This document shows positions 1-9,873 of a DNA stretch of 64,000 bases, piece after piece. The DNA is from Corynebacterium sp. HMSC074A01. GTDB lineage: Bacteria; Actinomycetota; Actinomycetes; Mycobacteriales; Mycobacteriaceae. The notes under the pieces were generated by a model. The model did no database searches. It saw nothing but the letters and a program-made list of their open reading frames with translations, and was not told where the DNA came from. Within the stretch, counting starts at the first letter, position 1. Each line of letters starts with the position of its first letter. The stretch covers positions 46,351 through 110,350 of the forward strand of contig NZ_KV825601.1 of NCBI RefSeq assembly GCF_001831515.1, written 5' to 3'. Made by a program: the position numbers and the translations under genes.

Positions 1-1068
1 CACGAGCGGATTTCCATCGTCACCGGCCCGCGTGGCATTGGCAAGACCGTACTCCTCAACGAGTTCGAGGAGGCCGCACGGCAACAGTCTTGGATTGTGA
101 TCTCGGAAACCACCACCGAGCATTTCAACGAGCGCATCCGCGACACGTTGCTCCGGAAGATGCGAGAAGCACAGCCGGATAATGCCCGGCTTGGCAGTAT
201 CAATCTCCCCTTCGGCTGGGGCGGCCTGAGCTTCGATCGTACCGCCGACCAAGCCCCGCCTCCCTCGCTGCGGTCCACGCTGGAGGAGTGCTTTGCGCTT
301 CTAGAGCAGATGGATCAGCAGCGCGGCCAGGCACCCACCGGCATCCTCATCACGCTGGATGAGCTGCATTACGCGTATATGAGCGACATCATTGAGTTCG
401 GCACAACAATGCAGCACATGATCCGCGAAGACCGCGAAATCGCCGTCGCGATGGCGGGCATCCCTGGCGCAGTGAAGCCCCTGCTCGCTGCAAACGAGGG
501 ACGCAATCCGGTCACCTTCCTTCGCCGCGCGAATCGGATCGAGATGGGGCTCGTGCCGCTTGCCGACGTCGCTGACGCCCTCGAAGCTCCCGCTCGCGAA
601 GTGGATATCGCGTGGACCCCAGAGGCGCTCGCGCTCGGTACCGAAGCGACTGGCGGCTACCCGTTTATGATCCAGCTCGTCGGGCAACACGCGTTCCGCA
701 GCGCACACGAGGGCATTATCGACGAATCGGCAGTGCGTGCGGGCATCGTCACCGCCCGCCGTAAGCTTGGCGAGCTCGTGCACGAGCCGTCCTTAGCTGA
801 TCTCTCCGATGTCGACCGCACGTTCTTGACCGCCATGTCGCAAGACGACGGCCCGTCGCGTATGGCAGACATCGCCGAGCGAATGGGCGTGGATACCCAG
901 TATGCAGGCACGTACAGGAGGCGCCTCATCGAAGCCGAGATGATCCGGCCGACCGGGCGTGGCTTTGTGGATTATGAGCTCCCCTATATCCGGGAGTATC
1001 TCCGCGACCACCCGGCGGCTGATGCAATGGAGCAGCTGTCCTTTCCCCCAGAAAACCACAAGGCCTAG
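1..1068 (+). CDS. ATP-binding protein (AAA/P-loop ATPase), 5' end outside window
   Basis: The reading frame is open from the first base, so the start lies upstream. The visible part opens with a P-loop (GPRGIGKT, residues about 9-16 of the fragment), followed by a probable Walker B strand (LITLDELH, about 116-123). The C-terminal part (about 250-345) looks like a winged-helix module (DIAERMGVDTQYAGTYRRRL). This domain order is typical of archaeal-type STAND/AAA ATPases that regulate or accompany other proteins; the client is not evident. The next gene starts 22 bases downstream on the same strand. The family-level call is firm, the function is not. Confidence 0.8.
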   Translation, partial: HERISIVTGPRGIGKTVLLNEFEEAARQQSWIVISETTTEHFNERIRDTLLRKMREAQPDNARLGSINLPFGWGGLSFDRTADQAPPPSLRSTLEECFALLEQMDQQRGQAPTGILITLDELHYAYMSDIIEFGTTMQHMIREDREIAVAMAGIPGAVKPLLAANEGRNPVTFLRRANRIEMGLVPLADVADALEAPAREVDIAWTPEALALGTEATGGYPFMIQLVGQHAFRSAHEGIIDESAVRAGIVTARRKLGELVHEPSLADLSDVDRTFLTAMSQDDGPSRMADIAERMGVDTQYAGTYRRRLIEAEMIRPTGRGFVDYELPYIREYLRDHPAADAMEQLSFPPENHKA

Positions 1069-1090
1069 CGCTGCCCACTAGACTGTCCGC

Positions 1091-1861
1091 ATGACGATTT
1101 TGCACTCTGTAGACTTTGGCCCCCGCGACGCCCAGCCGGTGGTGTTCCTCGGCTCCATCGCCTCGACCACCGATATGTGGCTGCCGCAGCTGGATTCCCT
1201 GTCCAAGGACTTCCGTGTCATCGCCATCGACCACCCCGGCCACGGCCAGTCCCCCGACCCGCAGGCACTGCCGGGCGAGACCACCATCAACGACCTGGCC
1301 AACAACGTGCTCGACACCCTGGATGTGCTCGGGGTCGACGAGTTCGCCATCGTCGGGCTCTCCCTCGGCGGGGCGATCGCACAGTACCTCACCGCGACCA
1401 GCGGGCGAGTGACCAAGGCGGTCTTCATGTGCACCGCTCCCTACTTCGGTGGCCCGGACAAGTGGGTGCCGCGCGCGGAAGAAACCCGCGCCGAGGGCAT
1501 GGAAACCCGCGCGCGCGGCGCGATCGAGCTGTGGCTCACGCCTGAGTACCGCGCCAGCCACCCCGCACTTACCGACGCGCTGACCAGGATGATCCTGTCC
1601 ACCCGCGGCGAGGGCTACGCCGTCGGCGCCGATGCCCTGGCCGGGTGGGACTACACCGAGGAGCTTGGCAACATCACCGTGCCAGTGCTCACTATCTCCG
1701 GCGCGGTCGACCCCTCCACCCCGCCCGAGGTGGTCCACGCGATTGCGGAGCACGTCGGCGGCGAGGCGGAGTCCATCACCCTCAGCTCCGGCGGGCACGT
1801 CCCCACCGTGGAGGTGCCGGAGGAAGTCACGCGCGCGCTGCGTACCTTCCTCTCGGCTTAG
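1091..1861 (+). CDS. pcaD: 3-oxoadipate enol-lactonase
   Basis: This is an alpha/beta hydrolase of 256 aa, the usual size for PcaD. The nucleophile elbow GLSLGGA, an acid in GAVDPSTPPE and a histidine in GGHVPT form the catalytic triad. PcaD hydrolyses 3-oxoadipate enol-lactone to 3-oxoadipate, the step where the catechol and protocatechuate branches merge. Alpha/beta hydrolases are hard to tell apart by sequence alone. The assignment rests on similarity to PcaD together with catA, catB, catC, pcaIJ and pcaF nearby, which otherwise would lack this step. Confidence 0.8.
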   Translation: MTILHSVDFGPRDAQPVVFLGSIASTTDMWLPQLDSLSKDFRVIAIDHPGHGQSPDPQALPGETTINDLANNVLDTLDVLGVDEFAIVGLSLGGAIAQYLTATSGRVTKAVFMCTAPYFGGPDKWVPRAEETRAEGMETRARGAIELWLTPEYRASHPALTDALTRMILSTRGEGYAVGADALAGWDYTEELGNITVPVLTISGAVDPSTPPEVVHAIAEHVGGEAESITLSSGGHVPTVEVPEEVTRALRTFLSA

Positions 1862-1882
1862 GAACAGAGGAAGGGTATTAGT

Positions 1883-1930
1883 CGAAGCCTCGGAACAAAT
1901 GGTTCCGGGGCTTCGCTTACCCCGGAACCA
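1883..1930. terminator. Overlapping alternative hairpins after pcaD
   Basis: Segment B (1901-1915) can pair with upstream segment A (1883-1896, CGAAGCCTCGGAAC) or with downstream segment C (1920-1929), giving a perfect 10-bp stem GGTTCCGGGG/CCCCGGAACC. A further GGTTCCG lies at 1951-1957. The site is between the convergent pcaD and kdgT-like genes, so a bidirectional terminator is the simplest reading. There is no long T-tract. Confidence 0.55.
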
Positions 1931-2008
1931 ACGGGGCGTCTAGCAATTATGGTTCCGTACTCAGTTTCAACGACCCGCTAGTCCCGTCGAGAATCGTTTA
2001 GTGTACGG

Positions 2009-3115
2009 CTACTCTTTCTCATGGAGATAAGCAGCGCCGGGAAGGCGACTTCCACTTTCCACAAAGCTCAGATGCGTTGCCTTGCGTTCATCACTCTGGT
2101 TTCCTTCATTCTCCGCCGCACCGAAAAGCTCATCTTCCTTGACTGGATCGACTCCGCGACGTTGCTGCCACTTCGCGATGAAAGCAACAAGGAACGGAGT
2201 AAGGAACGTAGTAACAACTACTGCAGTTGCCACTTGAGCAGTAGCTTCGCCAACGATTGACTGGTAGGCGGGGTCAATTTGCGCAATAGCTGCCGGAGTT
2301 GCAATAGCATTTCCTGCCACTGCTGATTCGGCAGCTCCACCGACCAAGTTTCGAGTTTCTTTGGGGTGTCGCTTAACTCGATGCCACAGGTAGATCGCGC
2401 CAATGGTGGCACTACCGGAAAACAGGAGAACCACGAATCCCAGGAATACGCCCGCCAAACCGGAGCGAATCAGTTCACCAAAATCAATCCCTGCGCCGAT
2501 CGCAAAGCCCGCGAAAGGGATAATGAGCTGCTCGCCTGGCTTCAGAAACTCTCGAGCCAGAGTAGAGGTGTTTCCGAGAACGAATCCAATTACTAACGGA
2601 AGAATCGCTGCGACTAGTGACTGCACAGGAAAATCTGCCAATCCCGCAGCACCAAGCGCAATCATCGTCAAGAATGGTCCGTCATTTATTGAAAGAACCG
2701 AAATGGCTCCCTTATCGGTTTTCGAGCCAAACTGCGAAGTAAGCGCTACGTAAAGTGAGCCGCTCGAATTCGACATTGCTGCCACTACGGCCAGCGGGAG
2801 CAGCCCCCACAATGTGCCATCGGGAGTAAGAAACGCGATCCCGAGTCCAACAGCGACGGCAACGGCGAGCTTTGCCACCAGCAAGACAGCCCCTTTCTCC
2901 AACGAAGGAACTGCCGATTTGATATTGATCTGAGAGCCTACTGCAACGAAAAACAGCGCAATCAGCACCGTTGTCCCATCGCGGAAAAGAGCCGTGGTAA
3001 AACTACCAATCTCAAGAGCTTCACCGGCAAATGTATTTGTCAACGCTCCGGCGAGTAGCGGCACCACCATTAGGGCACCGGGGATTTTCCCAATTTTTCT
3101 CAATAATGTATCCAC
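2009..3115 (-). CDS. kdgT: 2-keto-3-deoxygluconate permease family transporter
   Basis: The protein (368 aa) is highly hydrophobic with about ten membrane segments. It has KdgT features throughout: an N-terminal KIPGALMVVPLLAGAL, a VAAMSNSSGSLY loop matching the family's AAMDxTNGGLY, and a late GNAIATPAAIAQIDPAY. KdgT proteins are proton symporters for 2-keto-3-deoxygluconate. The start is a GTG preceded by GGAG at a good distance. The gene is clearly AT-richer than its neighbours and interrupts an otherwise aromatic-acid locus, which suggests acquisition by transfer. The C-terminal 35-40 residues are an unusual polar tail. The true substrate is unknown and could be an aromatic-derived acid. 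Confidence 0.75.
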   Translation of the reverse strand: MDTLLRKIGKIPGALMVVPLLAGALTNTFAGEALEIGSFTTALFRDGTTVLIALFFVAVGSQINIKSAVPSLEKGAVLLVAKLAVAVAVGLGIAFLTPDGTLWGLLPLAVVAAMSNSSGSLYVALTSQFGSKTDKGAISVLSINDGPFLTMIALGAAGLADFPVQSLVAAILPLVIGFVLGNTSTLAREFLKPGEQLIIPFAGFAIGAGIDFGELIRSGLAGVFLGFVVLLFSGSATIGAIYLWHRVKRHPKETRNLVGGAAESAVAGNAIATPAAIAQIDPAYQSIVGEATAQVATAVVVTTFLTPFLVAFIAKWQQRRGVDPVKEDELFGAAENEGNQSDERKATHLSFVESGSRLPGAAYLHEKE

Positions 3116-3412
3116 AATGGTTCTCCAGTTTCAGTTGTCTAATGACGAACTACATTTTCTTCCTGCTACCTAAATTGATTTCGATACTGCTGATTGGTTG
3201 GACTGTCCTTCGTCCTTCTGCAGGGGAGCATCCTCACTGGCCGCCGCTCCCAATTTCAACGACGGATTCGCGAAGTAAAGAGCCACTTAGAAATTGAGCT
3301 CAGGTGCGGAACCCGATGTACAGATTCCGCACCCCTGACTTATCAGTGAGATCTAATGCGCCCAAGTCCATCGCAGATCACCCGACTACGCGAAGGACCT
3401 GGCACTCAAAAA
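3116..3412. other. Intergenic region upstream of kdgT-like gene
   Basis: AT-rich stretch between the catB stop and the kdgT-like start. It contains the hairpin noted at 3303-3333 and presumably the kdgT promoter. No credible gene was seen in either strand. Confidence 0.5.
3303..3333 (-). terminator. Hairpin downstream of catB
   Basis: A perfect 9-bp inverted repeat, GGTGCGGAA (3303-3311) and TTCCGCACC (3325-3333), with a 13-nt loop. It lies about 80 bases past the catB stop, so it may end the catAB transcript. It lacks a strong T-tract. Confidence 0.4.
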
Positions 3413-4561
3413 TCATTGCCGCGTGAAGTGCTCGATCTTGTCCCAGTCCGGCTCGAGCCCGAGTCCCGGACCTTCGGGCAGGCGCACCACGCCATCGGAG
3501 TAGTCCAGCTGCTCGGTGGTGTAGCTCTCCTTGAGTAGCAGCGGGCCAAAGAGCTCCGAGCCGAAGGTGATCTCCGGGGTTGTGCAGGCAAAGTGCAGCG
3601 AGGCGGCGGTGCCGAACGGCCCCTCGAGTGAGGTCGCGCCGTGGCAGGCCAGGCCTGCTGCGCCTGCGATGGCCGCGGCTTTCTTCGATTCCAGCAGGCC
3701 GCCGAGCTTGGTGGTCTTGATCGCCACGACGTCGGCAGCTTTCGCCTGCACGACCGCGAGCGCATCGGCCGGGGAGCAGACGGACTCGTCCGCCATCACG
3801 GGCACGCCGATGCGAGTGGTCAGCTCTCGCAGCGTGTCCAGCTCGTGGGCTGGGGTGGGCTGTTCGAAGAGTTCCACGCCGGCGTCGGCAAGCCGCGGGA
3901 GGTAGCGCAGCGCGGTGAGGCGGTCCCAGCGCGCGTTGACGTCGATACGCAGGCCCACCTCCTTGCCGGAGTTACGCAGCTCGGCGGCGAGGCTGGCGAT
4001 GCGACGGGTATCCCGATCCGGGTCGCCGGCCCCCATCTTCAGTTTGAAGGATCGCGTGCCCATAGTCTCCATGCGCTCGGTGATCTCCGCGACAGCCTCC
4101 TCGAGCGGGAGCACGCCGAGCGCCCAGGTCAGGTCGATCTCGTCGCGGACGCGCCCGCCGAGCAGGTCGCGCACCGGGACGTCGAGCGCTCGCGCCCAGG
4201 CGTCGTGCATGGCGACGTCGCAAGCGGCCTTGGCAAAGCGCATGTTGGCCACTACGGCCTCGAAGTCCTGCATGATACCGGCGAGCTCGTTGACCTGGCG
4301 GCCCACCATGACGGGCGCGAGGTAGCGCTCGACGATCACCTGCATGGTTTCGGCGGATTCGCCACCCCACCATGGGCCACCGGGGACCACACCCTCGCCG
4401 TAGCCGGTCACGCCTCCGGAAAGATGCACACTGACCAGCAGGATCGGCTGCGCGGTGGCGGTGTAGGTGGCAAAACCGTGGGGACGGAAGAGAGGGACGT
4501 CGAGAAGGCGGGTTTCCACGCGTTCGATGCGCAGATCAGCATCAGTATTCATAGTTGTCAC
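3413..4561 (-). CDS. catB: Muconate cycloisomerase
   Basis: Enolase-superfamily enzyme that converts cis,cis-muconate to muconolactone. Visible signatures are the K-x-K acid/base motif in SFKLKMG, metal ligands in LRIDVNA, ELFEQP and VMADES, and the second catalytic lysine in VAIKTTKLGG. The chosen GTG start (382 aa) has AAGGA seven bases upstream. An in-frame ATG three codons later (at 4552) is the alternative; the open frame extends further but without an RBS. It follows catA on the same strand after about 107 bases, so the two are probably cotranscribed. Confidence 0.9.
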   Translation of the reverse strand: MTTMNTDADLRIERVETRLLDVPLFRPHGFATYTATAQPILLVSVHLSGGVTGYGEGVVPGGPWWGGESAETMQVIVERYLAPVMVGRQVNELAGIMQDFEAVVANMRFAKAACDVAMHDAWARALDVPVRDLLGGRVRDEIDLTWALGVLPLEEAVAEITERMETMGTRSFKLKMGAGDPDRDTRRIASLAAELRNSGKEVGLRIDVNARWDRLTALRYLPRLADAGVELFEQPTPAHELDTLRELTTRIGVPVMADESVCSPADALAVVQAKAADVVAIKTTKLGGLLESKKAAAIAGAAGLACHGATSLEGPFGTAASLHFACTTPEITFGSELFGPLLLKESYTTEQLDYSDGVVRLPEGPGLGLEPDWDKIEHFTRQ

Positions 4562-4668
4562 GCTGTTGTCCTTATATATGTTGTGGGGCAGAGTACGGGT
4601 CAAGGCCCCACGCCAATGTATGGCGGGGGCCTTCATCCAGGTAAGGAAGCGACGAAACTAGCTTGTGA

Positions 4669-5910
<1,242 letters not shown>

Positions 5911-7386
5911 ATGACGGCCGCGACATCCGCACGAGACATCCTTTCCCGCGCACTCGACGACCGCCCGGAGGAGGGCATCGTCCGCGTCAACCGCGAGATC
6001 TTCACCGATGAGGAGATCTTTGAACTGGAAATGAAGTACATCTTCGAGGGCAACTGGCTCTTCCTCGCCCACGAATCCCAGATCCCCAACCCAGGCGACT
6101 ACTTCACCACCAACATTGGCCGCCAGCCGGTGGTGATCACCCGCTCCAAGGACGGCGAGCTCAACTGCCTGATCAACGCTTGCTCCCACCGCGGCGCAAT
6201 GCTCTGCCGCAAGAAGGTAGATAACCGCCTGACCATCACCTGCCCCTTCCACGGCTGGACCTTCTCCAACGACGGCACCTTGATCAAGGTCAAGGACGAA
6301 AAGGACGGCGGCTACCCGGATAACTTCAACACCGACGGCTCCCACAACCTGCGCGTTGTACCGAAGTTCGAGTCCTACCGCGGCTTCCTCTTCGGCTCGC
6401 TGAGCGCCGACGTCGTCCCGCTCGAGGATCACCTGGGCGACGCCAAGGTCTTCTTGGACATGCTCATCGACCAGTCGCCGGAGGGCCTCGAGGTGCTCAA
6501 GGGCGCTTCCACCTACACCTTCGACGGCAACTGGAAGCTGCAGGCAGAAAACGGAGCCGACGGCTACCACGTCTCCTCCACCCACTGGAACTACGCGGCA
6601 ACCACCTCACGCCGCACCACCGGCGACTCCAAGAACGACACCAAGGCGATGGACGCCGGCAAGTGGGGCGAGCAGGGCGGCGGCTACTTCTCTTTCCCCA
6701 ACGGCCACCTTGCACTCTGGTCGACCTGGTCCAACCCGGAGGACCGCCCGCTCTTCGACCGCCTGGACACGCTCAAGGAGCTCCACGGCGAGGCCCGCGG
6801 CGAGTTCATGGTGGGCGCTTCGCGCAACCTGTGCCTGTACCCGAATGTCTACATCATGGACCAGTTCTCCACGCAGATCCGCCGCTTGGAGCCGAAGGGC
6901 GTCGACCAGACCGAGGTGACCATCTACTGCATCGCCCCCAAGGGCGAATCGGCTGAGGCGCGCGCAAAGCGCATCCGCCAGTACGAAGACTTCTTCAACG
7001 CCACCGGTATGGCCACCCCGGACGATTTGGAGGAGTTCCGCTCCTGCCAGAAGACCTACCAGGCATCCTCTTTCCCCTGGAACGACATGACACGCGGGCA
7101 GAAGCAGCAGGTCGAGGGCCAGAACGAGAAGGCCAAAGAGCTCGGCATGAACACGGTGCTCTCCTCCGGCGCCCGCACCGAGGACGAGGGTCTCTACCCC
7201 ATCCAGCACGGCTACTGGGAAGAAGTCATGCTGAGTGCGATCGAGCGCGAAGAGTCCGGCGAGGCTAAGGAAGTAGCTAATGACCGGGACTCCTCAGCGG
7301 CGACCGTCGAAAAGGCGAAGCAGCGCGCCGCAGCCAAGGCCGCAGCCGCCTCCGAGCGCCCAGCACGTCGCCGTCGTCGTAGGTAG
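5911..7386 (+). CDS. benA: Benzoate 1,2-dioxygenase, large (alpha) subunit
   Basis: Rieske non-haem iron oxygenase that makes the cis-diol of benzoate. The Rieske ligands are C91, H93, C111 and H114 (CSHRG and CPFHGW). The mononuclear iron site is in NGADGYHVSSTHW. The ATG at 5911 with an AAAGGGG RBS is preferred over an in-frame GTG 45 bases upstream; it gives 491 aa. The last ~35 residues form an Ala/Lys-rich tail ending in six arginines, beyond the usual catalytic domain end. First gene of benABCD. Confidence 0.93.
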   Translation: MTAATSARDILSRALDDRPEEGIVRVNREIFTDEEIFELEMKYIFEGNWLFLAHESQIPNPGDYFTTNIGRQPVVITRSKDGELNCLINACSHRGAMLCRKKVDNRLTITCPFHGWTFSNDGTLIKVKDEKDGGYPDNFNTDGSHNLRVVPKFESYRGFLFGSLSADVVPLEDHLGDAKVFLDMLIDQSPEGLEVLKGASTYTFDGNWKLQAENGADGYHVSSTHWNYAATTSRRTTGDSKNDTKAMDAGKWGEQGGGYFSFPNGHLALWSTWSNPEDRPLFDRLDTLKELHGEARGEFMVGASRNLCLYPNVYIMDQFSTQIRRLEPKGVDQTEVTIYCIAPKGESAEARAKRIRQYEDFFNATGMATPDDLEEFRSCQKTYQASSFPWNDMTRGQKQQVEGQNEKAKELGMNTVLSSGARTEDEGLYPIQHGYWEEVMLSAIEREESGEAKEVANDRDSSAATVEKAKQRAAAKAAAASERPARRRRRR

Positions 7387-7418
7387 CCAGCCCCCTCAAC
7401 TTTTCAAGGAGAACCCCC

Positions 7419-7916
7419 ATGTCACAGACCATTTCCCGCACCGAGATTGAAGACTTTCTCTACTACGAGGCGCGCCTTCTGGACGACCGCAACTTCGAAG
7501 AGTGGCTCGAGTGCTACCGCGAAGACGCCGAGTACTGGATGCCAGCCTGGGACGTTGACGACACGCTCACCCAGGACCCGCAGCAGGAGATCTCGCTGAT
7601 CTACTACCCCACCCGCGCGGGACTGGAAGACCGCGTTTTCCGTATCCGCACGGAGCGCTCCTCGGCAACCTCGATCCCGGAGCCGCGCACCAACCACAAC
7701 ATCACCAACGTGGAAATCCTCGAGCGCCGCGACGGCGAGGTGGATATCCGCTTCAACTGGATCTCCTACTACTTCCGCTACAACCACACCGACCACTACT
7801 TCGGCACGACCTTCCTCACCCTGGATACCAGCGGGGAGAAACTGCGCATTGCGAAGAAGAAGATCGTGCTGAAGAACGACTACATCCACCACGTCGTGGA
7901 CATCTACCAGGTCTAA
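7419..7916 (+). CDS. benB: Benzoate 1,2-dioxygenase, small (beta) subunit
   Basis: Small subunit (165 aa) of the alpha3-beta3 ring-hydroxylating oxygenase, with the SnoaL-like fold typical of the family (LLDDRNFEEWLECY, then DAEYWMP). It has a structural role and no cofactor of its own. AAGGAGA precedes the ATG. It lies 32 bases after benA and 10 before benC in a clear operon. Confidence 0.93.
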   Translation: MSQTISRTEIEDFLYYEARLLDDRNFEEWLECYREDAEYWMPAWDVDDTLTQDPQQEISLIYYPTRAGLEDRVFRIRTERSSATSIPEPRTNHNITNVEILERRDGEVDIRFNWISYYFRYNHTDHYFGTTFLTLDTSGEKLRIAKKKIVLKNDYIHHVVDIYQV

Positions 7917-7926
7917 GGAGCCCACC

Positions 7927-8988
7927 ATGACTGCACCAGAAATCACCCAGTACAAGGTTGCGCTCGCCTTCGAAGACGGTGTCACCCGCTTCATCGATTG
8001 CGCCGAAGACGAGACGATCGCGGATGCCGCCTACCAGGCCAAGATCAACATCCCCTTCGACTGCCGCGACGGTGCCTGCGGTACTTGCAAGGCGTTTTGC
8101 GACGCCGGCGACTTCGAAGAAGGCGACTACGTCGACGACGCCCTGAGCGCCGATGAAGCTGCCGACGGCTACATCCTCGCCTGCCAGACCAAGCCGCTGA
8201 CCGACATGGTCGTCCACATCGCCTCAACCTCCGAGATGGCCAAGACCGGCACGCAGACCTTCGAAGGCGAGATCGTGGATCTCACCCGCCTGGGCAGCTC
8301 CATCTACCGCCTCGGCGTGAAGGTGGACAATAACGAGGCGCTTAACTTCCTGGCCGGCCAGTACGTCAACATCACCGTCCCGGGCAGCGAGGACCACCGC
8401 TCCTATTCCTTCTCCTCGGATGTCTCCGACGACGTGGCGACGTTTTTGATCAAGCACACCCCGAGCGGGCTCATGTCCACCTACCTGGATGAACGCGCAA
8501 AGGTGGGCGATCGCCTCAAGCTGGAAGGGCCGGTCGGTTCCTTCTTCCTGCGCGAGCCGCTCGACCCGATCCTGCTGCTCGCGGGTGGTACCGGACTTGC
8601 CCCCATCATGGCAATCCTGGAGAAGCTCTCCCGCGACGAGAAGCTCGACGTGCCGGTGCGTCTGATCTACGGTGCAACCTTTGCCGACGAGCTGGTGGAG
8701 CTGGAGCGCCTCGACGGGTTCAAGGAAACACTCCCGGACTTCGACTACACCACCGTGCTGGCCGACCCGGAGGCGGAGCACGAGCGCAAGGGCTACGTCA
8801 CTGACCACTTGGATGCTTCCGAGCACCTGCACGATGGCGAGGCCGACGTCTACCTGTGCGGCCCGCCGCCGATGGTGGAAGCCGTGCGCACCTACCTGGA
8901 AGCACAAGCCACGCCGCCGCGCAACTTCTACTTCGAGAAGTTCAACCCGACCGTGCCATCCGCGCCCAAAGAGTCGCAGGAGGTGTAA
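7927..8988 (+). CDS. benC: Benzoate 1,2-dioxygenase electron-transfer component (ferredoxin reductase)
   Basis: Passes electrons from NADH to BenAB. The N-terminal plant-type [2Fe-2S] ferredoxin domain shows the CRDGACGTC ligand cluster with a distal cysteine in ILACQ. It is followed by an FAD domain (RSYSFSS) and an NAD-binding domain (LLLAGGTGLAPIMA, YLCGPPPMV). This 2Fe-2S / FAD / NAD order is that of BenC/XylZ. Length 353 aa is close to the family norm. Confidence 0.93.
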   Translation: MTAPEITQYKVALAFEDGVTRFIDCAEDETIADAAYQAKINIPFDCRDGACGTCKAFCDAGDFEEGDYVDDALSADEAADGYILACQTKPLTDMVVHIASTSEMAKTGTQTFEGEIVDLTRLGSSIYRLGVKVDNNEALNFLAGQYVNITVPGSEDHRSYSFSSDVSDDVATFLIKHTPSGLMSTYLDERAKVGDRLKLEGPVGSFFLREPLDPILLLAGGTGLAPIMAILEKLSRDEKLDVPVRLIYGATFADELVELERLDGFKETLPDFDYTTVLADPEAEHERKGYVTDHLDASEHLHDGEADVYLCGPPPMVEAVRTYLEAQATPPRNFYFEKFNPTVPSAPKESQEV

Positions 8989-8994
8989 GCACAA

Positions 8995-9858
8995 GTGGCT
9001 GGACACCACGAGACGCAAAGTGAAGTGGGCGCAGTTCCCGCCGCCGATGTGGACGACCAGGCCACCGGCCTGTTCACCCCAAGTCGCTTCCGCCACCAGA
9101 GCGTACTGATTACCGGTGCCGCCCAGGGCATCGGCCGCGCGGTGGCAGAGCGAATCGCGCGCGAAAACGGCTCAGTGTTCCTAGTGGACCGCTCCGAGAT
9201 CGTACATGAGGTCGCCGAGTCGCTCTGCGAGCTCACCTGTGGCGCGGTTGGCTCGGCCACAGCGGATCTGGAGACCTTCGCCGGAGCGCAGGACGCGGTG
9301 GCGCAGGCACGGGAGGCCGTCGGCTCTCTCGACGTGTGCATCAACAACGTGGGCGGCACGATCTGGGCCAAGCCCTTCGAGCACTACTCGGAAGAGGAGA
9401 TCACCAAGGAGATCAACCGCTCGCTGTTTACCACCCTGTGGTCAGTGCGCGCGGAGCTACCGGAGCTGATTGCCAACGGCGGCGGCACGATCGTCAATGT
9501 CTCCTCCGTGGCCACGCGCGGGGTCAATCGCGTGCCGTACGCAGCCTCCAAGGGCGGGGTGAACGCGCTGACCTCAGCGCTTGCGCTGGAGGCGGCAGAG
9601 AAAAACGTCCGCGTCGTGGCCACCGCCCCGGGCGGCACGCTCGCCCCGGAGCGCCGCGTGCCGCGTGGCCCGGGCCCGGAAGGCGAGCAGGAAAAGCAGT
9701 GGTACCAGCAGATCGTGGATCAGACTATCGATTCCACTGTGATGGGCCGCTACGGCACGCTCGACGAGCAGGTCGCGCCGATCGTGTTCCTCGCCTCCAA
9801 GGAGGCCAGCTACATCACTGGTTCCGTCCTCCCCGTTGCGGGCGGCGACCAAGGTTAG
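8995..9858 (+). CDS. benD: 1,6-dihydroxycyclohexa-2,4-diene-1-carboxylate dehydrogenase
   Basis: Short-chain dehydrogenase (287 aa) that oxidises and decarboxylates the benzoate cis-diol to catechol. It has TGAAQGIG for NAD binding, NNVGG, the catalytic Ser region (VNVSS) and YAASK. The start is GTG, with AGGAGGTG overlapping the end of benC, which implies translational coupling. Some 20 N-terminal residues precede the Rossmann fold. Confidence 0.92.
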   Translation: MAGHHETQSEVGAVPAADVDDQATGLFTPSRFRHQSVLITGAAQGIGRAVAERIARENGSVFLVDRSEIVHEVAESLCELTCGAVGSATADLETFAGAQDAVAQAREAVGSLDVCINNVGGTIWAKPFEHYSEEEITKEINRSLFTTLWSVRAELPELIANGGGTIVNVSSVATRGVNRVPYAASKGGVNALTSALALEAAEKNVRVVATAPGGTLAPERRVPRGPGPEGEQEKQWYQQIVDQTIDSTVMGRYGTLDEQVAPIVFLASKEASYITGSVLPVAGGDQG

Positions 9859-9873
9859 CGTAAGTTACACAAC

